From Marisa cornuarietis (lineage: Eukaryota > Mollusca > Gastropoda > Architaenioglossa > Ampullariidae): 64,000 nucleotides of DNA. The notes under the pieces were generated by a model that saw only the letters and a list, made by a program, of their open reading frames with translations, was not told the DNA's origin and ran no database searches. Position numbers and translations under genes: made by a program. This document shows, piece by piece, positions 25,567-39,309 of this stretch (its first letter is position 1; each line of letters begins with the position of its first letter). The DNA lies in contig SMMW01000617.1 of NCBI GenBank assembly GCA_004794655.1, positions 15,975,501 to 16,039,500 of the forward strand. Reading direction: 5' to 3'.

Positions 25567-27880
25567 CGCGTGCGGGGGAACTTGTTGCTGCCGTCGCAGG
25601 TGATGACGAAGCCGTTCTTTCCCCCAGGGTTACCGTGACCTCCATAACTGTGGTGGTAGATAGCAGTCTTTCAACACATAATTCGCCGTGCTGTAACTGT
25701 TCGTTGCCTTAACACACGTGCCAGGTGCTCTCCCCCTTCCAGGGACCGCGCCCCTACTACGATGACATAGCTGTGACATCCCAGTCCTGGTTTATCACCC
25801 CAGGAACCACACACCAGGGTTTGTGCTGACGAAGGACGAATGCCCGGATCATGTGGGGCTGGGAAGCGCTGGGGTGGAATAGATCGAGACACAAACCGGG
25901 ATTTGTTTACTGCCTGCTGGTAACTGTAACCTCTCTCTCTCTCACTTCTTACTCCCCTTCCCTCTGTGTGCCTCACCAGGCGGAGTGAAGCACTGTCTAT
26001 CTGACCGCTGTGTCAGCTCACGCCCATGTCTGCCGCAGCAGCAGCGGTTGTCTATACAGGCAGCACCACAAGAAGTGCACATGCATTTCAGACCAGTTTC
26101 ATCCCTCGGCTTGCATCTGTTCTTTCACTTTGTGGTTTTTAAATCTTGCTTGTCTGTAAATTTCATATGTTTACAGTTACAAATTTGAAACACAATTGAC
26201 ATTCTTTTGTACTGCGTAAAATGTGGTCCCTTGGTGCAAAGCTCAATTGCTGGTGACCAGTACAGTGAGGCATCCAGCGTTCAGGTCTTTTCTCAGGAAC
26301 ACACCTCTGCATATAGGCTGGCTGCCTTCCTGTGATATGGCCATATTTGCTGGCTCAGCCTAAAAGACTGATTCTTTCTCTTTCTTTTGTACTGCACATA
26401 TTGATTCATTCAACCATCGACATTCAAAATGTAGTTATCAACAATATTTGTAAAATCCAATATGCCATACCTCCACCTTCTCTTGTTTAGTGAGAGAGAG
26501 AGTGTGTAGACCTCACCTAATCAATAATCACTGCCATTTTGTCCGCAGCATATGAGGATATATATATATAATAACCTTTATTATTATATGCGACAGGATA
26601 AAACAGCAACAAGACATTACTTGCCTGTATCCGCAGTGTTCTTAGCGTCCTGAATTATCCTGTACTTAAATGTCCCTGATATCTCAAGAGAAAAATTAAA
26701 GCTGATTTAGAAGGTGTTTATCAAAATCTTTTGGCTTTCGTTTCCCACAAATTTACCAAGTGGTTTGCAGTCATCAAGTACTTTGCCATATATACACTCT
26801 TGTCCTTAGCTGCCCTCATTAAGATTAACCCTTCCAGTTTTACTGATCAGCAGTTGCTGGGAGACTTGCTACGTGTTTTATTTTAAGCACTGCGTGATCT
26901 GATAAGATTTCATATTGACCTTAAAAGGCTACGAAGGGAAGACTTGGATTGTCAATCTATTAAATGGAAGTGAAGACAAAACCTGCTCCATCCATGATCT
27001 TTCTAGGTCCAACATGCTATTGACCATTTTCCATTGTGTTTCAGTCTTCAAACAGCCTTAGTTATTTAAAGGTGCCCTCACCTCCCACCAATTAGCCAGT
27101 AATGATTTCAGGTCCTTCCAAGCTGACGTCTGTAATTTAAAAATCACTGACTGCTCAAATGGTCTGTACAATCTAGGCAAGCATGCTTCTCTTTTCACCT
27201 GCTTTATCACCAACAGCCCCTCTGCCCCATGGGTCATCCCTGATGTAAAAAAATGCAAAGAGAGAGAGGTGTCATGCTGAAAGATGGGCCTTTTAGCCCA
27301 CATAGATCACAAGGTGCTTGATTATTTCCACAAGCCTAGAGCAATGTACACCAAAGATGGGTTTGTTTTGGATTGTGGGCCACATGTTAGATGAACACAA
27401 AAGTGCCTCCTCTTCCTTCTACCATTTGTCTGGACTTCTGGACACATGCCTGAAATGTTCTGGAAGTACTTTGGGGAGGGGAGAACCTAACACCATTGGA
27501 GCAGGGCTGGACTAACAGGCTCACACCCCTAGTTCTGATATTTGGTTGGAAAAATGGAGTTTGTGCCTGTCACCAAGTCAGGGAGATCACCACAAATTCA
27601 CCAAAGAAATCCTGAAATCTTGAGGGTTTTTCATCCAGGTTCTAAGATACGCTATCATTTACTAAGCTGAACTAAGTGAATTCAGAAAATGTTTGCACTC
27701 TTTTAATCATGACTATATAGGGCTATTGTGTGTATGCATCTATCTTTGTTGTTCACTTGTTTAATTTAGCTATGATCTTTGTTTTAAATAAAATTGTTTC
27801 TAAAAATGTTACTGTACATTTGAATACACCAAACCTCATTATTCCACACCTTTTTGTTTTTCTTTTGAAGAATAGACAAG

Positions 27881-30800
27881 ATGAACACCATTGCTTGCCC
27901 CTTTTTGAACAAGTTCTCAATGAGTGCAGTCCGCCAGTATGCACCCCAGCTACTGAGCATTGCCAAGCGATGCCCGGTGATGGCACATACCACTGTGGCC
28001 TCCCATGCTTCTATGGCTGGAACCCCTTCCAGCTCTGCCAACAGCTCCACGAGTCGCACAGCCTCAACCACTACCCCTAACCCATCCGCTGCCAGCCTGG
28101 CTGAAAGTATGTTAATGTAGTTTTTACCTCTTTGACTAATGCAGAGTCAGGTGACGTTTTGAGAATGGTGTTGGTGGAGGTGACTCTTCTGGGTTTTCTT
28201 GCAGTCTAGACTTGTATCAGCCTGAGTAAATATAAGCCTGTGCAACAGAATCAGATCAGCAAAGCAGAATTGTGTTTTTAACAGGAGAATTGCCTGTGCA
28301 TTGCTGTGTTGACTTTTTTCTGGGCAGGGGGTGGGGTAGCTTGTTTTGAGTTAGATCTCTCTGTTCCTTGAGATGAAGCTGTCTCAGGATTAGTCACAGC
28401 AAGTCAAAGGTTTACGTGAGTCTGGATCATTGACGATGATTTAATGACTTTGCAGGTCAGCCCAAGTGCCCTTTCCTACAGAGTGAGGTCACTGTTCGCA
28501 TGACCAGTCAAGCCCAGCAGGAAGACACCATTGTTATGGAGGAGAACCCTGAGGATCTCCCAAAAGGTAAGAAAATTTCCTCTAAAAAACATTTTTTAGT
28601 GAGAACAAATGTAAAGGAACTCTCATGTATGTTGTATCAGATGAAGAGAAGAAAAAAGTGAAAAAGATACAGGTTTCTAATTTCAACTCATCTTTAGGTT
28701 TGGTTATTGAATTTTTTTCTTATTAAAATAAAAAGAAAAATGCTGAGTGTCAAAGTGAATCTGGTGACTGTACAGATGAAGTTGACCTAAACATTTTTCA
28801 GACCAGTCTGGAGTGAACATTAGGTCGAAATGTTTAATTTTCAAAAAGCTATATATTATGACACACACAACATCATGCTTGAATTATGCATGATTATTTC
28901 AAGTCTACTCATTTATCTGTATGGGATTTTAGTGACCTCTTCCACTTTTGACTACGAGAGATTCTATGCCAGAGAGCTTGACAAGAAGAAGCAGGACCAC
29001 AGTTACCGAACCTTTCGCAAAGTGATGCGAAATGCGAGCAGGTTTCCGTATGCGAAAGAACACACTGGTGAAGTGAAGGACATCACAGTGTGGTGCAGCA
29101 ATGATTATCATGGCATGAGCTGGCATCCTGCTGTTATTAAGGCGGTCAGGTATGAATTTCTTTTTCTTTTTTGTGGCTTTCATCAGTCCCCTTCTTCTCA
29201 AGTTTTCCTGGTTGTTTGCGTGAAATATACTTCTAAAAATATGAGCTGTTCAGTATCCATGAACAAAAACACTGAGCTTTAACCAAAAGTCTTTCTAAGA
29301 AAGCTATAAACTAATAACGTTTAACGTTCATTTGTATGTTAAAGGTGTTTGAATACTCCTTTTGTTTAGAAGGGGGAGGGTTAGAATCTTCGGTGCTCCT
29401 TTAAATGAAATAGCAAATGTTACTTTTAATTTTTTCCTAAATTAAATCTGCAAGTGAATATCAAGAAAAATTGAACCCCAGGATAAAGGGGCAAGTTTCC
29501 ATTATGGATAACGCATGCGTCTCAGTTGAGATTATTTTGAAAGACCCAGTTTTGCCTATCCTCTTGAGTGAATCCTGATGCTGAAACTGTTGTATGCCAG
29601 TAGTAAGAGGCCATACCTACTAAACCTGTCTCTTTTAATCATTGGCCTCAATCATCTGCTTGTTGCAGACCATAAGCATGTATTTGCTGTTACGAAAGAT
29701 ACAACTTACTTTAAATTTCTCACCATAAAGAGATTGTTGGCAATGTTTGTGTGAATAGAGAAGCACTGGAGAAACATGGGGCTGGCGCAGGTGGTACTCG
29801 TAACATCTCAGGGAATTCCCCTCTTCATGAGGAGCTGGAGCGAGAAGTAGCCAAGCTGCACCAGAAGGAGGCTGGCCTCGTTTTCAGCTCCTGTTACGTG
29901 GCTAATGACACCACACTGTTTACTCTAGGAAAGGCACTTCCAGGTATATAAGAGACAGAGGATAAAATGACTGCTTTGAGCACCATTTTATAAATCAATA
30001 AAGGAGCTAAAATTCAGAATTAGTTCATTTCTCTCTTAAAGCTTTTCTTTTATAGAGCAAGTGTGTATATGTGCATATATTTGAAAATGTGAAATGGCTG
30101 AATAGTAAAAAAAGTGTTCAAAAATTAGGCATTGTAAATTAATGTTGAATAAATGTTGTTTTGCAGGAATGCATTTCTTCTCGGATGCTGGTAATCATGC
30201 CTCCATGATCCAAGGGATCCGCAACAGTGGTGCAAAGAAGCACATCTTTCGCCACAACGACCCAGACCATCTTGAAAGCCTTCTGAAGGAAGTTGACCCC
30301 AGCGTACCGAAGATTGTGGCCTTTGAAACTGTCCATTCTATGGATGGTAAGAGAGAACTTAACTGATCATGCGAGTAGCCTTTACATGGTGTGAAAACTG
30401 GCGTAAAGGGTTGTTGCATCATGTAAGGACTAGTGAGCATTGCATATGCTAAGTTCATGAAGCTGTAAGCTCCATTGCACTGTGGTAACAGTTTTCTTAC
30501 AGGTGAATAGCAATGCTAATTACTGTTTAGATTTGTTGAAGGGTTGATGATACTGTTAGTGTCTGGTTGATTGGCTGTTTACATCAGTAACATTTCATGA
30601 TCTGGGTGTCTCATTTACAGGATCCATCTGCCCAACCAACGAACTGTGCGACGTGGCTCACAGATATGGTGCCTTGACCTTTGTGGATGAGGTTCATGCT
30701 GTGGGACTCTATGGAGAGCATGGGGCAGGTGTGGGTGAACAAGATGGCTGCCTGCACAAGATGGACATCATATCTGGCACCCTGGGTAAGTGTGTGTAGA

Positions 30801-32537
30801 TGCTGGGTGGGTGTAAAAATTTGTTTGTGAATAAAGATATGAAGCATTGATTTGGAGACTTAGTAAAATCATATTTGTGGGGAACTTGGTATTGTTTGAA
30901 GATTTAAACACTGGTTGGTTGCACAGGCAAAGCATATGGCAATATGGGAGGCTACGTAGTGGGTTCTGCAAACTTTGTGGACATGGTACGAAGCTATGGA
31001 TCTGGATTCATCTTCACCACATCTTTACCGCCCACTATTCTCTCGGGTGCCCTTGCAGCCATCAGGGTAAGTGTTAGTTCAGTAAAAGTGTATCAAATGT
31101 TTTCTTCCTTGTAATCTTTCCTACTAAAGTTTCTGCTTGTATTCTGAAGATTTTAAGTTTGATTGAAGACTGTATGCATTGTATGTGCATGAAGGCCCTA
31201 GGTTAGCATTTCTGTCTAAGTGCATGCAAGATGGAGGCTGTTTTATGATTCTGCATTCATTCTGTGTTGAGTAAATATTGTTAGAATTCTTCCTGACTTT
31301 ATTGGAGAAAGATCATGAAACATGAGGACTAGCAGCCTCATAGTATGGGGACATTCACCGGCAGCAAAAACTGTTAAGCTGTTGAGCTTCAGTAGCTGTA
31401 CTGCTTACTTTGGCTTCATACTGTACGCAGATTTTGGCAAGTGATGAAGGCAGAGAACTGAGAGCTCGCCAGCAGAAAAATGTACGCTACATCCGCGAGA
31501 AACTTATAGCGGCTGGCATACCTGCCATGCACAGTCCTAGCCATATCATACCAATTCATGTAAGTTTGTTTCAGTGTTCAAAACTTTCTAGGACTTTCTA
31601 GGTTTAGCAGCTGCTGCATTTTTAAACGTTTAAATATTGACAGTCATTTTCTTATTATCACAGGAAGGACATTTTTCTTTAAAATACATTCTCTTTGGCA
31701 TTTTTAAAGCTGTTTATGTAATTATTATGACTTCTTAATCTACAATTGAATTGAATTGCCCTCCGGGACAAATAAAGTATTACCTTATCTTATCTAATTG
31801 ATCTTTGAAAAACCTATTCCCTTTAATACAGATATTTCAAATATATCATTGTTTTCTACAACTGACAGTGCATTTTCCAACATTCATTTCTTGTAAGCTG
31901 CTTCTTAGCTATTACAGACATTAATGGCTCACAAATTTAGTGTTCACAAACCTGTTTCCTTATAAAAATTGAGTACAACACATAGCTACCGTTTTACTGT
32001 AATGGCATCTACATGGTGGCTAAAGTCACATTTTGAAGAGCTTTCAAACATTAAAGCTGTCTTTGTGAGAAGAAATGTAACAGATCAAAATCCTGGAGTG
32101 AAAATAAAACTTATCAATGTAAATTTTCATAATGGTAAGTTTTTTATTACTCAGAATGGCTATATACAGAAAATCATGTATGGCTTGTTCTTGCCCTACA
32201 GGTTGGTGATGCTGCTAAATGCACAGCAGCCTCCAATCTGCTGATAAATGACTTTGGCATCTACGTCCAGTCCATCAATTACCCAACAGTTGCCCGTGGC
32301 TCTGAGCGTCTGCGTCTGGCACCAACAGCCCACCACAGCCAGGACATGATGGACTACTTTGTGGAGTCCACAGCCAGCGTGTGGCGCAGTCTTGGACTGC
32401 CCATGCACAACCAGGTTCATCCCAAGGCCTGTGAGAGCTGCCGGCGGGATCTCTCACTGGAGCAGCTGTATCAGCCGGAGCCCATCTGCAGCCGGTCCAA
32501 CTGCACTTACCAAAACATGCAAGCTGCTTTGGCCTGA
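27881..32537 (+). CDS. ALAS: 5-aminolevulinate synthase, mitochondrial (nine coding exons)
   Basis: Condenses glycine with succinyl-CoA to 5-aminolevulinate in the mitochondrial matrix, the first and rate-limiting step of haem synthesis (established for the family). Coding exons: 27881-28106, 28456-28566, 28933-29149, 29759-29943, 30167-30346, 30621-30785, 30927-31066, 31431-31559, 32202-32537. All introns are GT-AG and the phases join to 562 residues. Residues 1-75 are a Ser/Thr/Ala-rich presequence. Cys-Pro haem regulatory motifs lie at C6-P7, C31-P32 and C80-P81. The catalytic core runs from about residue 115. It contains [10 protein letters not shown], the glycine-rich [12 protein letters not shown] (192-203), [27 protein letters not shown] with PLP-contacting D329 and H332, and SGTLGKAYG with Schiff-base lysine K363. 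The C-terminus has [17 protein letters not shown] and a CRRDL tail like animal ALAS. The start is ACAAGATGA (A at -3), 10 bases after an acceptor. One small oddity is GNS where vertebrates have GTS at 203-205. Identification is essentially certain; exon ends were read by eye. Confidence 0.97.
31744..31797 (+). repeat. LINE-2-type 3' tail in ALAS intron
   Basis: GAATTGCCCTCCGGGACAAA, then TAAAGTATTACC and TTATC units. A CCC...GGG hairpin followed by AATAAAG and a short tandem tail is a common end of L2-like retroposons. Confidence 0.45.
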
Positions 32538-32629
32538 TCCCCAAGTTCTTGTCATTGATTGTCTATCAAGGAAGATGGAACCAAACTCTTAGACTTTTGT
32601 TGGCAGAAACCTGTCATTGCATCATAGCA

Positions 32630-32635
32630 AATAAA
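32630..32635 (+). terminator. ALAS polyadenylation signal AATAAA (proximal)
   Basis: A canonical AATAAA lies 93 bases after the TGA stop at 32535-32537. Further AATAAA motifs occur downstream (for example near 35530), so longer 3' UTR forms are possible. Confidence 0.6.
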
Positions 32636-32639
32636 ACCC

Positions 32640-35600
32640 ATTGTAAAATCTTCATGCTTCAACCCGTTTCATGTTGAAAAGAAATATTTCATAAAATTTT
32701 GTTATGTTTGGATTGAGATTAAAAATTCAACAGGAATTTGTAAGAAAGACTAACACAAATTTTTAGCCTTTTTTTTAAAATTGGAGACAGATTTTGGAAA
32801 TAAGAAAAAATATCTTGGTAGATTTTTAATGATGCAAGTGACAGTCTTCTGCTACAAAGGACTGGTAATGATGACCCTGGCGATGATATAAGGATAATGA
32901 TTACTGACAATGCAGGACCAGGTGATGCCTCACTACTGTCTTAAACTTTATAACATCACAAAATGTGTCATTCATAATTCAAACAGAATTTTAAAAACAA
33001 CATAAGCCCATCACATTCAAATTTGAAACATAAGTGCTTACACCATGCTTTTTATTGACATCTCTTTTACAAAATATACATCATATATTTTTTGTTGCTA
33101 TAAATTTCAGTCTAAGAGCAACGTTTAATGAACTGAAATCTAACAAATATGCTAGCGACGTGAAAGAGCTACGCACCAAAACACTATTTTAGCAATACAG
33201 GTGTATTTTGATTTGTAGATCAGAATGTTTAAAATGGGTAATGCCTAGTTTTCATCCTTATGGGCAGTATGCAGAAGAAAATGTCACAGTACAAGTGTGA
33301 TGGCATTGTCTGATTTGTACATCTTTCTTTTATCCTCAAGGCTGTACAGATTTCTAGCTTTTTCCTGTTTTCTTTTATCCTTAACTCTGTGCAGTTGTGC
33401 AGTTCTGTAGTTACAAATTTCTACAGTTCATTCTTTCAAGTTTGGTGGTTTTGGTACATAATCCTGATTATTTGATTTCTGCTGCCTTTTATCAATTAAT
33501 TTTAAAGATGCCATTTAAGACGAATGTTAGGTGAACGGAACTTGTTTTACGATCAAAGTTAGAAGTATTCAGATTTCAGGACCTGAGAAAGTATTTTAAA
33601 CCTAGCTATAAAGCTGAGTGTAGGCAAAGAATATATATCAGCCTTCTGATGTAAATGTATGTAGAGTATTGCAATTCTTTGGGAGTAGCTGACAAAGAGA
33701 TCAATAATCAGCTGCTGGTGTTGTTAATATTCCTTTTCTAAGACAATATTACACAGTTCTCAAACATCACATGATAACAAATAGCTGGTGAGAATGATAT
33801 TTCAAAAATTAAAACTATAAATAGTTTAAATGGAATTACTGAAATAATACATATTCTATTGCACTTGAAATAGAAATATTTGCTATCAGTTGTTAGAAGG
33901 CTGTGGTGGTGGTGGTGACAGTGGTGGGGGTAAATTGTGAAAAATTATCATTACAATAGTAATTGGGTATAGTTTTCTCATTTTCCTTTTGAGTTGGAAT
34001 TTTTCAGTTCGACATCCTACATAGGCAGAATGGCTAGCGTAGGCAGAGCTGGGTATAAATTACTGGCTTTTGGGTTCAGTGTTTTCTATGGAGACTTTAT
34101 CACACATGGTTCATGGCTGATTATTTTTAGCTGTTTGTTTTGAGTACACCATTTCTTTTAGTGGTAAATGGTATTTCAAACGATTCCTCTAAAGGTAACT
34201 GTTTAATTCTGTGTCCTACTCACATAGTGGAACTGTTTCTTTCCGTATCCATTTTACTATCTTCTGTAGACGCAGCTTGACCAATTATCCCTATTTAACC
34301 GCCCTTGGTTTTGTTTTTGCCATAATTTTGCTTTATGCTTCTTTTTCTATTGGCATCAATATTAAATAGGTCTTGGTCACTACATTTTTGCAATCAGCCT
34401 ACCTTGAAATTCCTAGCACGCATACCGAACTACTAGGCTGGGCTTCCCAGGCAGAGCCTTACAGCATTTTTAAAGTACAGTACAAATGCATCAGAACAGC
34501 TTTTGCTTTGTTGTTGTCTAAAGTGTTTGAGTAGTTTGTGGTTTGTTTTGTTCAGCAAAATCACATCTTACAGTCAGACCATCATAGAGGTCAGTAGTGT
34601 GGTACATGTCTGGTCTTGCATTGAATGGTAATAGGTTTGTTCAGCCATCATGCTTTTTGATCAGGTTTTCTCACACATTTTCCAGTGGTTATGGATTTGC
34701 ACACCTTCACAAAATTAACAACTTTTGAAGGCACACTGGAATCTTGATAATCAAAATCTAACAAATGTTTACCCAATTGCCCATCAGAGACTTTAAAAAG
34801 GGAGCTGGGGAACTGAACATTTACAGTGGAAAGTGTAAACAGGAAACCTGACTACAGCATTGATGGATGAAGATATGGAAGGGGTTGGTGATATCCAGGG
34901 AAAATGTGAAGGACGGAAAAGGATTTGATGATTTGGCACAGTGGGTTCCAAATGGCAGACATGACTGACAGTGCCATGACTTATGTGTGACCATTGGAGT
35001 GTTTTGTTGGACATCAAACAAGCAGCGTTACATCTTGTTGACATAAGGAGCTGTTAGGATGTTGGTTTTCAAGGCATTTAAATATGGCATGTTATTTTTT
35101 CTTAAATAACTACCAGAGTGGCGTTTTGAACAGTGCCCTTTTGTTTCCATTGCATCTCAAGTGTTCATGCTATAGACTGCAACATCTCAATAGATTTAAG
35201 GTTTATTGGACCATCAGAGTCTTTGTTCAACAAAATAGCCTGTACATATTTTTATCACTTATTATAATTATAATATTGTAACCTGTTCATTAAAAAATGT
35301 ATTAGTATTGGTAAGCAATATAATAATAAAAAGTGGTCTATGGTGACTTAATGAATTAGATTGCCAGCATAATAAAAGTTCGAAAGTTTAGGCAGCATGT
35401 GTGTCCTGTGTATATCTGGAACAACCCATAGGCAAAGCTAAAAACAGGGTACATTCTTGTTTTGAGAAGGGTACTCATTTCTGTAGATGAGCAAAATTGT
35501 TAATTGCTTCTAATGTTTAGTATGCATTTGAATAAAAATGCAGATTCTCTGGTGAAACAGTTTGATAGTAGAGGGCCCAGCCGACAGGATGACATTGCCA

Positions 35601-36280
35601 TCTCATCATGCAAAGTTTACTGGCTGTAGAATGACCCCTTGTGTTCAGGCCTGTTCTCTGAACCTATGTCAAGCTATTCTTTTTTTTAAGCAGTTCCATG
35701 AAATGTTGTAAGAGCATATAGCTTTCACCAAACTGTAACTTGTAAATTGTAGTCTGTAAATTGTTTGGGCTGTACTCTCGCATATTTTATTGTTGCTCTT
35801 GTATTGATGGAGATTTGGTTAATATATATGTCTTGTCATTACAAGGGCAACAAAACATATAGAAAAATTAACAAGTACATGTTTTGAATGTAACAATTTG
35901 TATAGTCTAACAGAACTTGTCTAGGTGAATCCTACAGCAAATTGATGCACTGGTTGACTTTTCATGGACAATGCAAAGTCCAGATCCATTAAGTAAGGTT
36001 CACTGGACCTTGGAGAGAGCGAAAAACTACCAAGACATTTGACAAGGAAAAATGTATATTTTAAGAAGGTAAATTCACTAAACTGAACAATGGAGACACA
36101 TCGAGCTAGGTCAGGTTTTTTTTGTGTCTTCCCTTTTAGTTGTATATAAAGGACTAGTTAAGGTAAATAGTTGGAGAGGGTGGACAGCTCTAAGTTGAAA
36201 CAATGTTTCACAACTTTTCATTTTAAAAAAAATGTACAACGTAATAACTATAGTAGTCTTTATTTCAGCAGCGAGAGAGA
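32640..36280 (+). other. AT-rich non-coding region after ALAS, possibly extended 3' UTR
   Basis: About 3.6 kb of AT-rich single-copy-looking sequence without recognisable coding exons or obvious transposons. Several AATAAA motifs are present. It may hold distal polyadenylation sites of ALAS or simply be intergenic. Confidence 0.3.
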
Positions 36281-37671
36281 AAGGGCCTCTCTGCTAAGGT
36301 GGTTTTGGAAAATAAAGTGACCAAGATTGTCGTCTGTGTTCTGTTCTCCTAAACCAACGCCAGGTGCATACGCTCACAGATCTGCCACTTCTCTGTCTGT
36401 TGTGTATGTGAGCCGTACAGTATGAGAGACGTGCATAAGGTGTCGGTACAATTAATCGTGTTCTGTGCCCTTTGACCGTAATCATACCAATACATTTTGT
36501 TTTGCTTGTGTGGGCTTTTCCCCCTAAATGCTTGGTTCAAGATATTTCCTAAATCGGAATATCCTCCTTCCTCGTGATCTCAAGATGCACGGCTAGAAAC
36601 AACCATGCACAGATAAGAGTCCAAACGTTGACGAATTCACACGTGACCAGCTCCCAGCTCTCCCATTGGTGCAGTCTTGTCGTTAGCGTATCTCTGTACG
36701 CCCGTGAGTTTCGATCACCACTCGCCCACTCCTTGTATCAGTAATGATTGTAATAAGAAGGGTTGAGTATTGTCTGGAGAAATAGTACTTAATTTCAAAA
36801 GTATTTTACTTGACATTTAAGCGTCATCGTGAAAACCTTCTGTCGTGTTTGTTTTATTTATTGATTTTGGAAGTAGTTCATTGTCTTATGATACAACAGG
36901 CCTATAGTTTCAGATATAAGACATACAGATCATGAAGTCCTGTGAGAAATACTTGCCCACTAGTTGGCGCTCGACACTTGGGCTCCAATATAATTGCAGC
37001 TCTACGTCTGCACTCACTCGTCACTAGCTATTACTATGACAGCCACAATGCCAAAGCAAACATAAGTAAAATGTTCTCGGAACACGTACCCGCATTCCAA
37101 GGCTTGAGAGCAAACAAAGTCGCACTTACACAAATAATACGATGATACTGAGGATTACAAGCACTCCCCGCTCCCCAGTCGGTTATTTCTTTTAAAGATA
37201 ACATCGATTCTCTTGCACTGATGCCTCAGAATGAAAGCACCTTTTATCCACAGATGTGTGTAGGGGGGAGGGAGTCTCTGCTGTACGGTAGTATTTGAAG
37301 ATTCACACACTGTTTTCTTATTCTCGTAATCTACAGAAGATCAGATTGAGGAAATATAAGCGTACACGCTATTTGACGGATCTATTGAATGTTTATGAAA
37401 TCGTACTACTTAAGCAAGATATGTAGATCTTGAAGTCTGGCTATCTAACACTTCCTAATGCTTCATCTTTATAGACTGGACGCTAAAGTTAAAGCACCAG
37501 GTATGATTTAAATCAGCCTTTGTCTACTGTTTGCTGCCTTGGTGATAATCAGGGAGGCTTAAAGGACAAACCGAGCGCAGCATTTTTCTTTATGATCGGG
37601 TTAAGTTCGTTTTAAAATAATAATTCTCAAAATATGAGTACATAATTATGCTTAAGATATAAGCCTTCAAA

Positions 37672-38071
37672 CATTGGCATTCTCACCTACCGCCAGGAAA
37701 GCGGGAAAAGCTACTTTCCTATACTGAAGAGTTCTCTTACGCACCCTGAATATTTGTAACAGCGAGTGAAGAAACATCAGTCAGGTTGTCGTTTTCAAGA
37801 AGCGGTGTTTTTTTGTTTGTTTGTTTTTTTGCCCAGAAAAGGAAATGGCTGATTTTGTAATACAGCCCTACATCGGCATTCTCACCTGCAACTAGGAAGG
37901 CGGGGAAAAATTACTCTTCTTTACTGAAGGTTCTCTTACGCGATCGAAGTATTTGTAACAGCGAGTGTGCTGTCTTCAAGTCAAATGAATAAACATCGTT
38001 CAGGTTTTCGTGTTCATGAAGCGATTTTTTTGCCCAAAAAATGAAAGCTGAATTTGCAATACAGCCCTACA
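37672..38071 (+). repeat. 199-bp tandem duplication (two diverged units)
   Basis: Units 37672-37870 and 37871-38071 share GGCATTCTCACCT, TTCTCTTACGC, TATTTGTAACAGCGAGTG, AACATC-TCAGGTT, TTTTTTGCCCA and AATACAGCCCTACA in the same order. Unit 2 has a short insertion after GCGAGTG. No coding sense was seen. Confidence 0.7.
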
Positions 38072-38607
38072 GATTGGAACTTTATTTAGAAGGATCAAAT
38101 GAAGTTAAAAAATAATTAAATGGTCCAAACTGAATTCATTCAACAGACTGGTAAGTCAATCAGATCAAAATTTAATGGGCATCAATAGTTACAACTGACT
38201 GCTAATAAGGTCTTTTACAATTAAAAATATAATGATAGTTTGAAACATGTTTATCGATGTAAAAACTTATTTCTTCCTCATTTAGCTGCATGAAAAATTT
38301 TCTATTTACTTACTGATACTCGCACGTGTTTCCGTTTAATCAATCCTCTTCGTGCTATTTGCCTCAACCAGAGCCCGCCACTGATGTCGATCGGCTGAAA
38401 CCCGCTCCAGGTGACCCCATGTCTAGCCCTTTCCTTTCATCTCCCTCTCCACTGTTCTTCTCCAGGTTTCCTTTGGGCGGCCTCGTTTACTTCGGCCATC
38501 TGGAGTCCATGTAGGGCGATTCTGGAGAGGTCTGCTGTCTGCTGGCGGAGCACATGTCCAATCCATCGTGTGGAACGCCGTGCGGTCAGTGTGTGGTGTC
38601 TGTGACC

Positions 38608-38703
38608 TGTCTTCACGTTGCGTATCCATAACAATTCAACACTTCCAATATACAAGTGTCACGTCGGGGTCACCAGTTGTTATGGATACGCAACTTGAAG
38701 ACG
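38608..38703. repeat. 26-bp inverted repeat flanking the LTR primer binding site
   Basis: Arms at about 38608-38633 and 38678-38703 are inverted copies with one mismatch (core TTGCGTATCCATAACAA), with about 44 bases between them that include the primer binding site. One arm is the LTR 3' end, the other lies at the junction with LINE sequence. Confidence 0.6.
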
Positions 38704-39309
38704 TTGACGAAAATATACTCCTTAGTCGTAGGACAAGCTGATCGCAGACGACAGGATACTCAGGTCGAAATTCACACAGAATGTTGCGGACCCTCTGCTC
38801 CAATACTCCTCGTCTCGTACTGTCTGGACAGGTACGTAGACGGTATCCACTCCCAAATCTCCTGGCCTCCAAAACTCCTTGCTTTTCTCCCCAATTAATT
38901 CCTGAAATCCTCACACCAATTTTAACTGATACAATATGATTCCCATCAAAACTTCTATATCTCTTCTCAATAATCACATTATATTATACATCCACAATAT
39001 CACACTTCTTTCTAAGAACCATCAATAATAAAAACACTCCATACCTTGTCGCTGCAAGGAATTAGATTTTCTCCCCTGTCTCTTTCACACAGAACAATCT
39101 CCTATGTCCTTACACTAGGACGTTAGGTCGGGGAATGCCTAAATTCAGTTCACCTTACTTACCGTTACTGCTTTACTCATGCACACGCTCTCTCCTGAAC
39201 CGTACTCACATTCATACTTTCGCGTAAAGGGAAAACTAGCCCTGCCTTACAACCTAGCAGGGAACTAACTCTAGTTCCTCCCTTACTATCACGGGGTCGA
39301 TCCGTGACA
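38659..39309 (-). mobile_element. LTR with primer binding site of a tRNA-Trp-primed LTR retrotransposon, inserted in the LINE
   Basis: On the minus strand a segment starting TGTCACGG (39309) and ending CCATAACA (38678) has the TG...CA ends of an LTR, about 632 bp. Two bases later comes TGGTGACCCCGACGTGA (38675-38659), complementary to the 3' end of animal tRNA-Trp with CCA. That primer is known for the CsRn1 group of Ty3/Gypsy elements. Only some 20 bases of internal sequence follow before LINE sequence resumes, so this is a truncated insertion. No second LTR and no gag/pol coding remain. Confidence 0.6.

Noticed and set aside
28830..29282. An independent 150-codon ORF starting at 28830
   Set aside because: It is ALAS exon 28933-29149 with read-through into both introns; the true exon is bounded by AG and GT.
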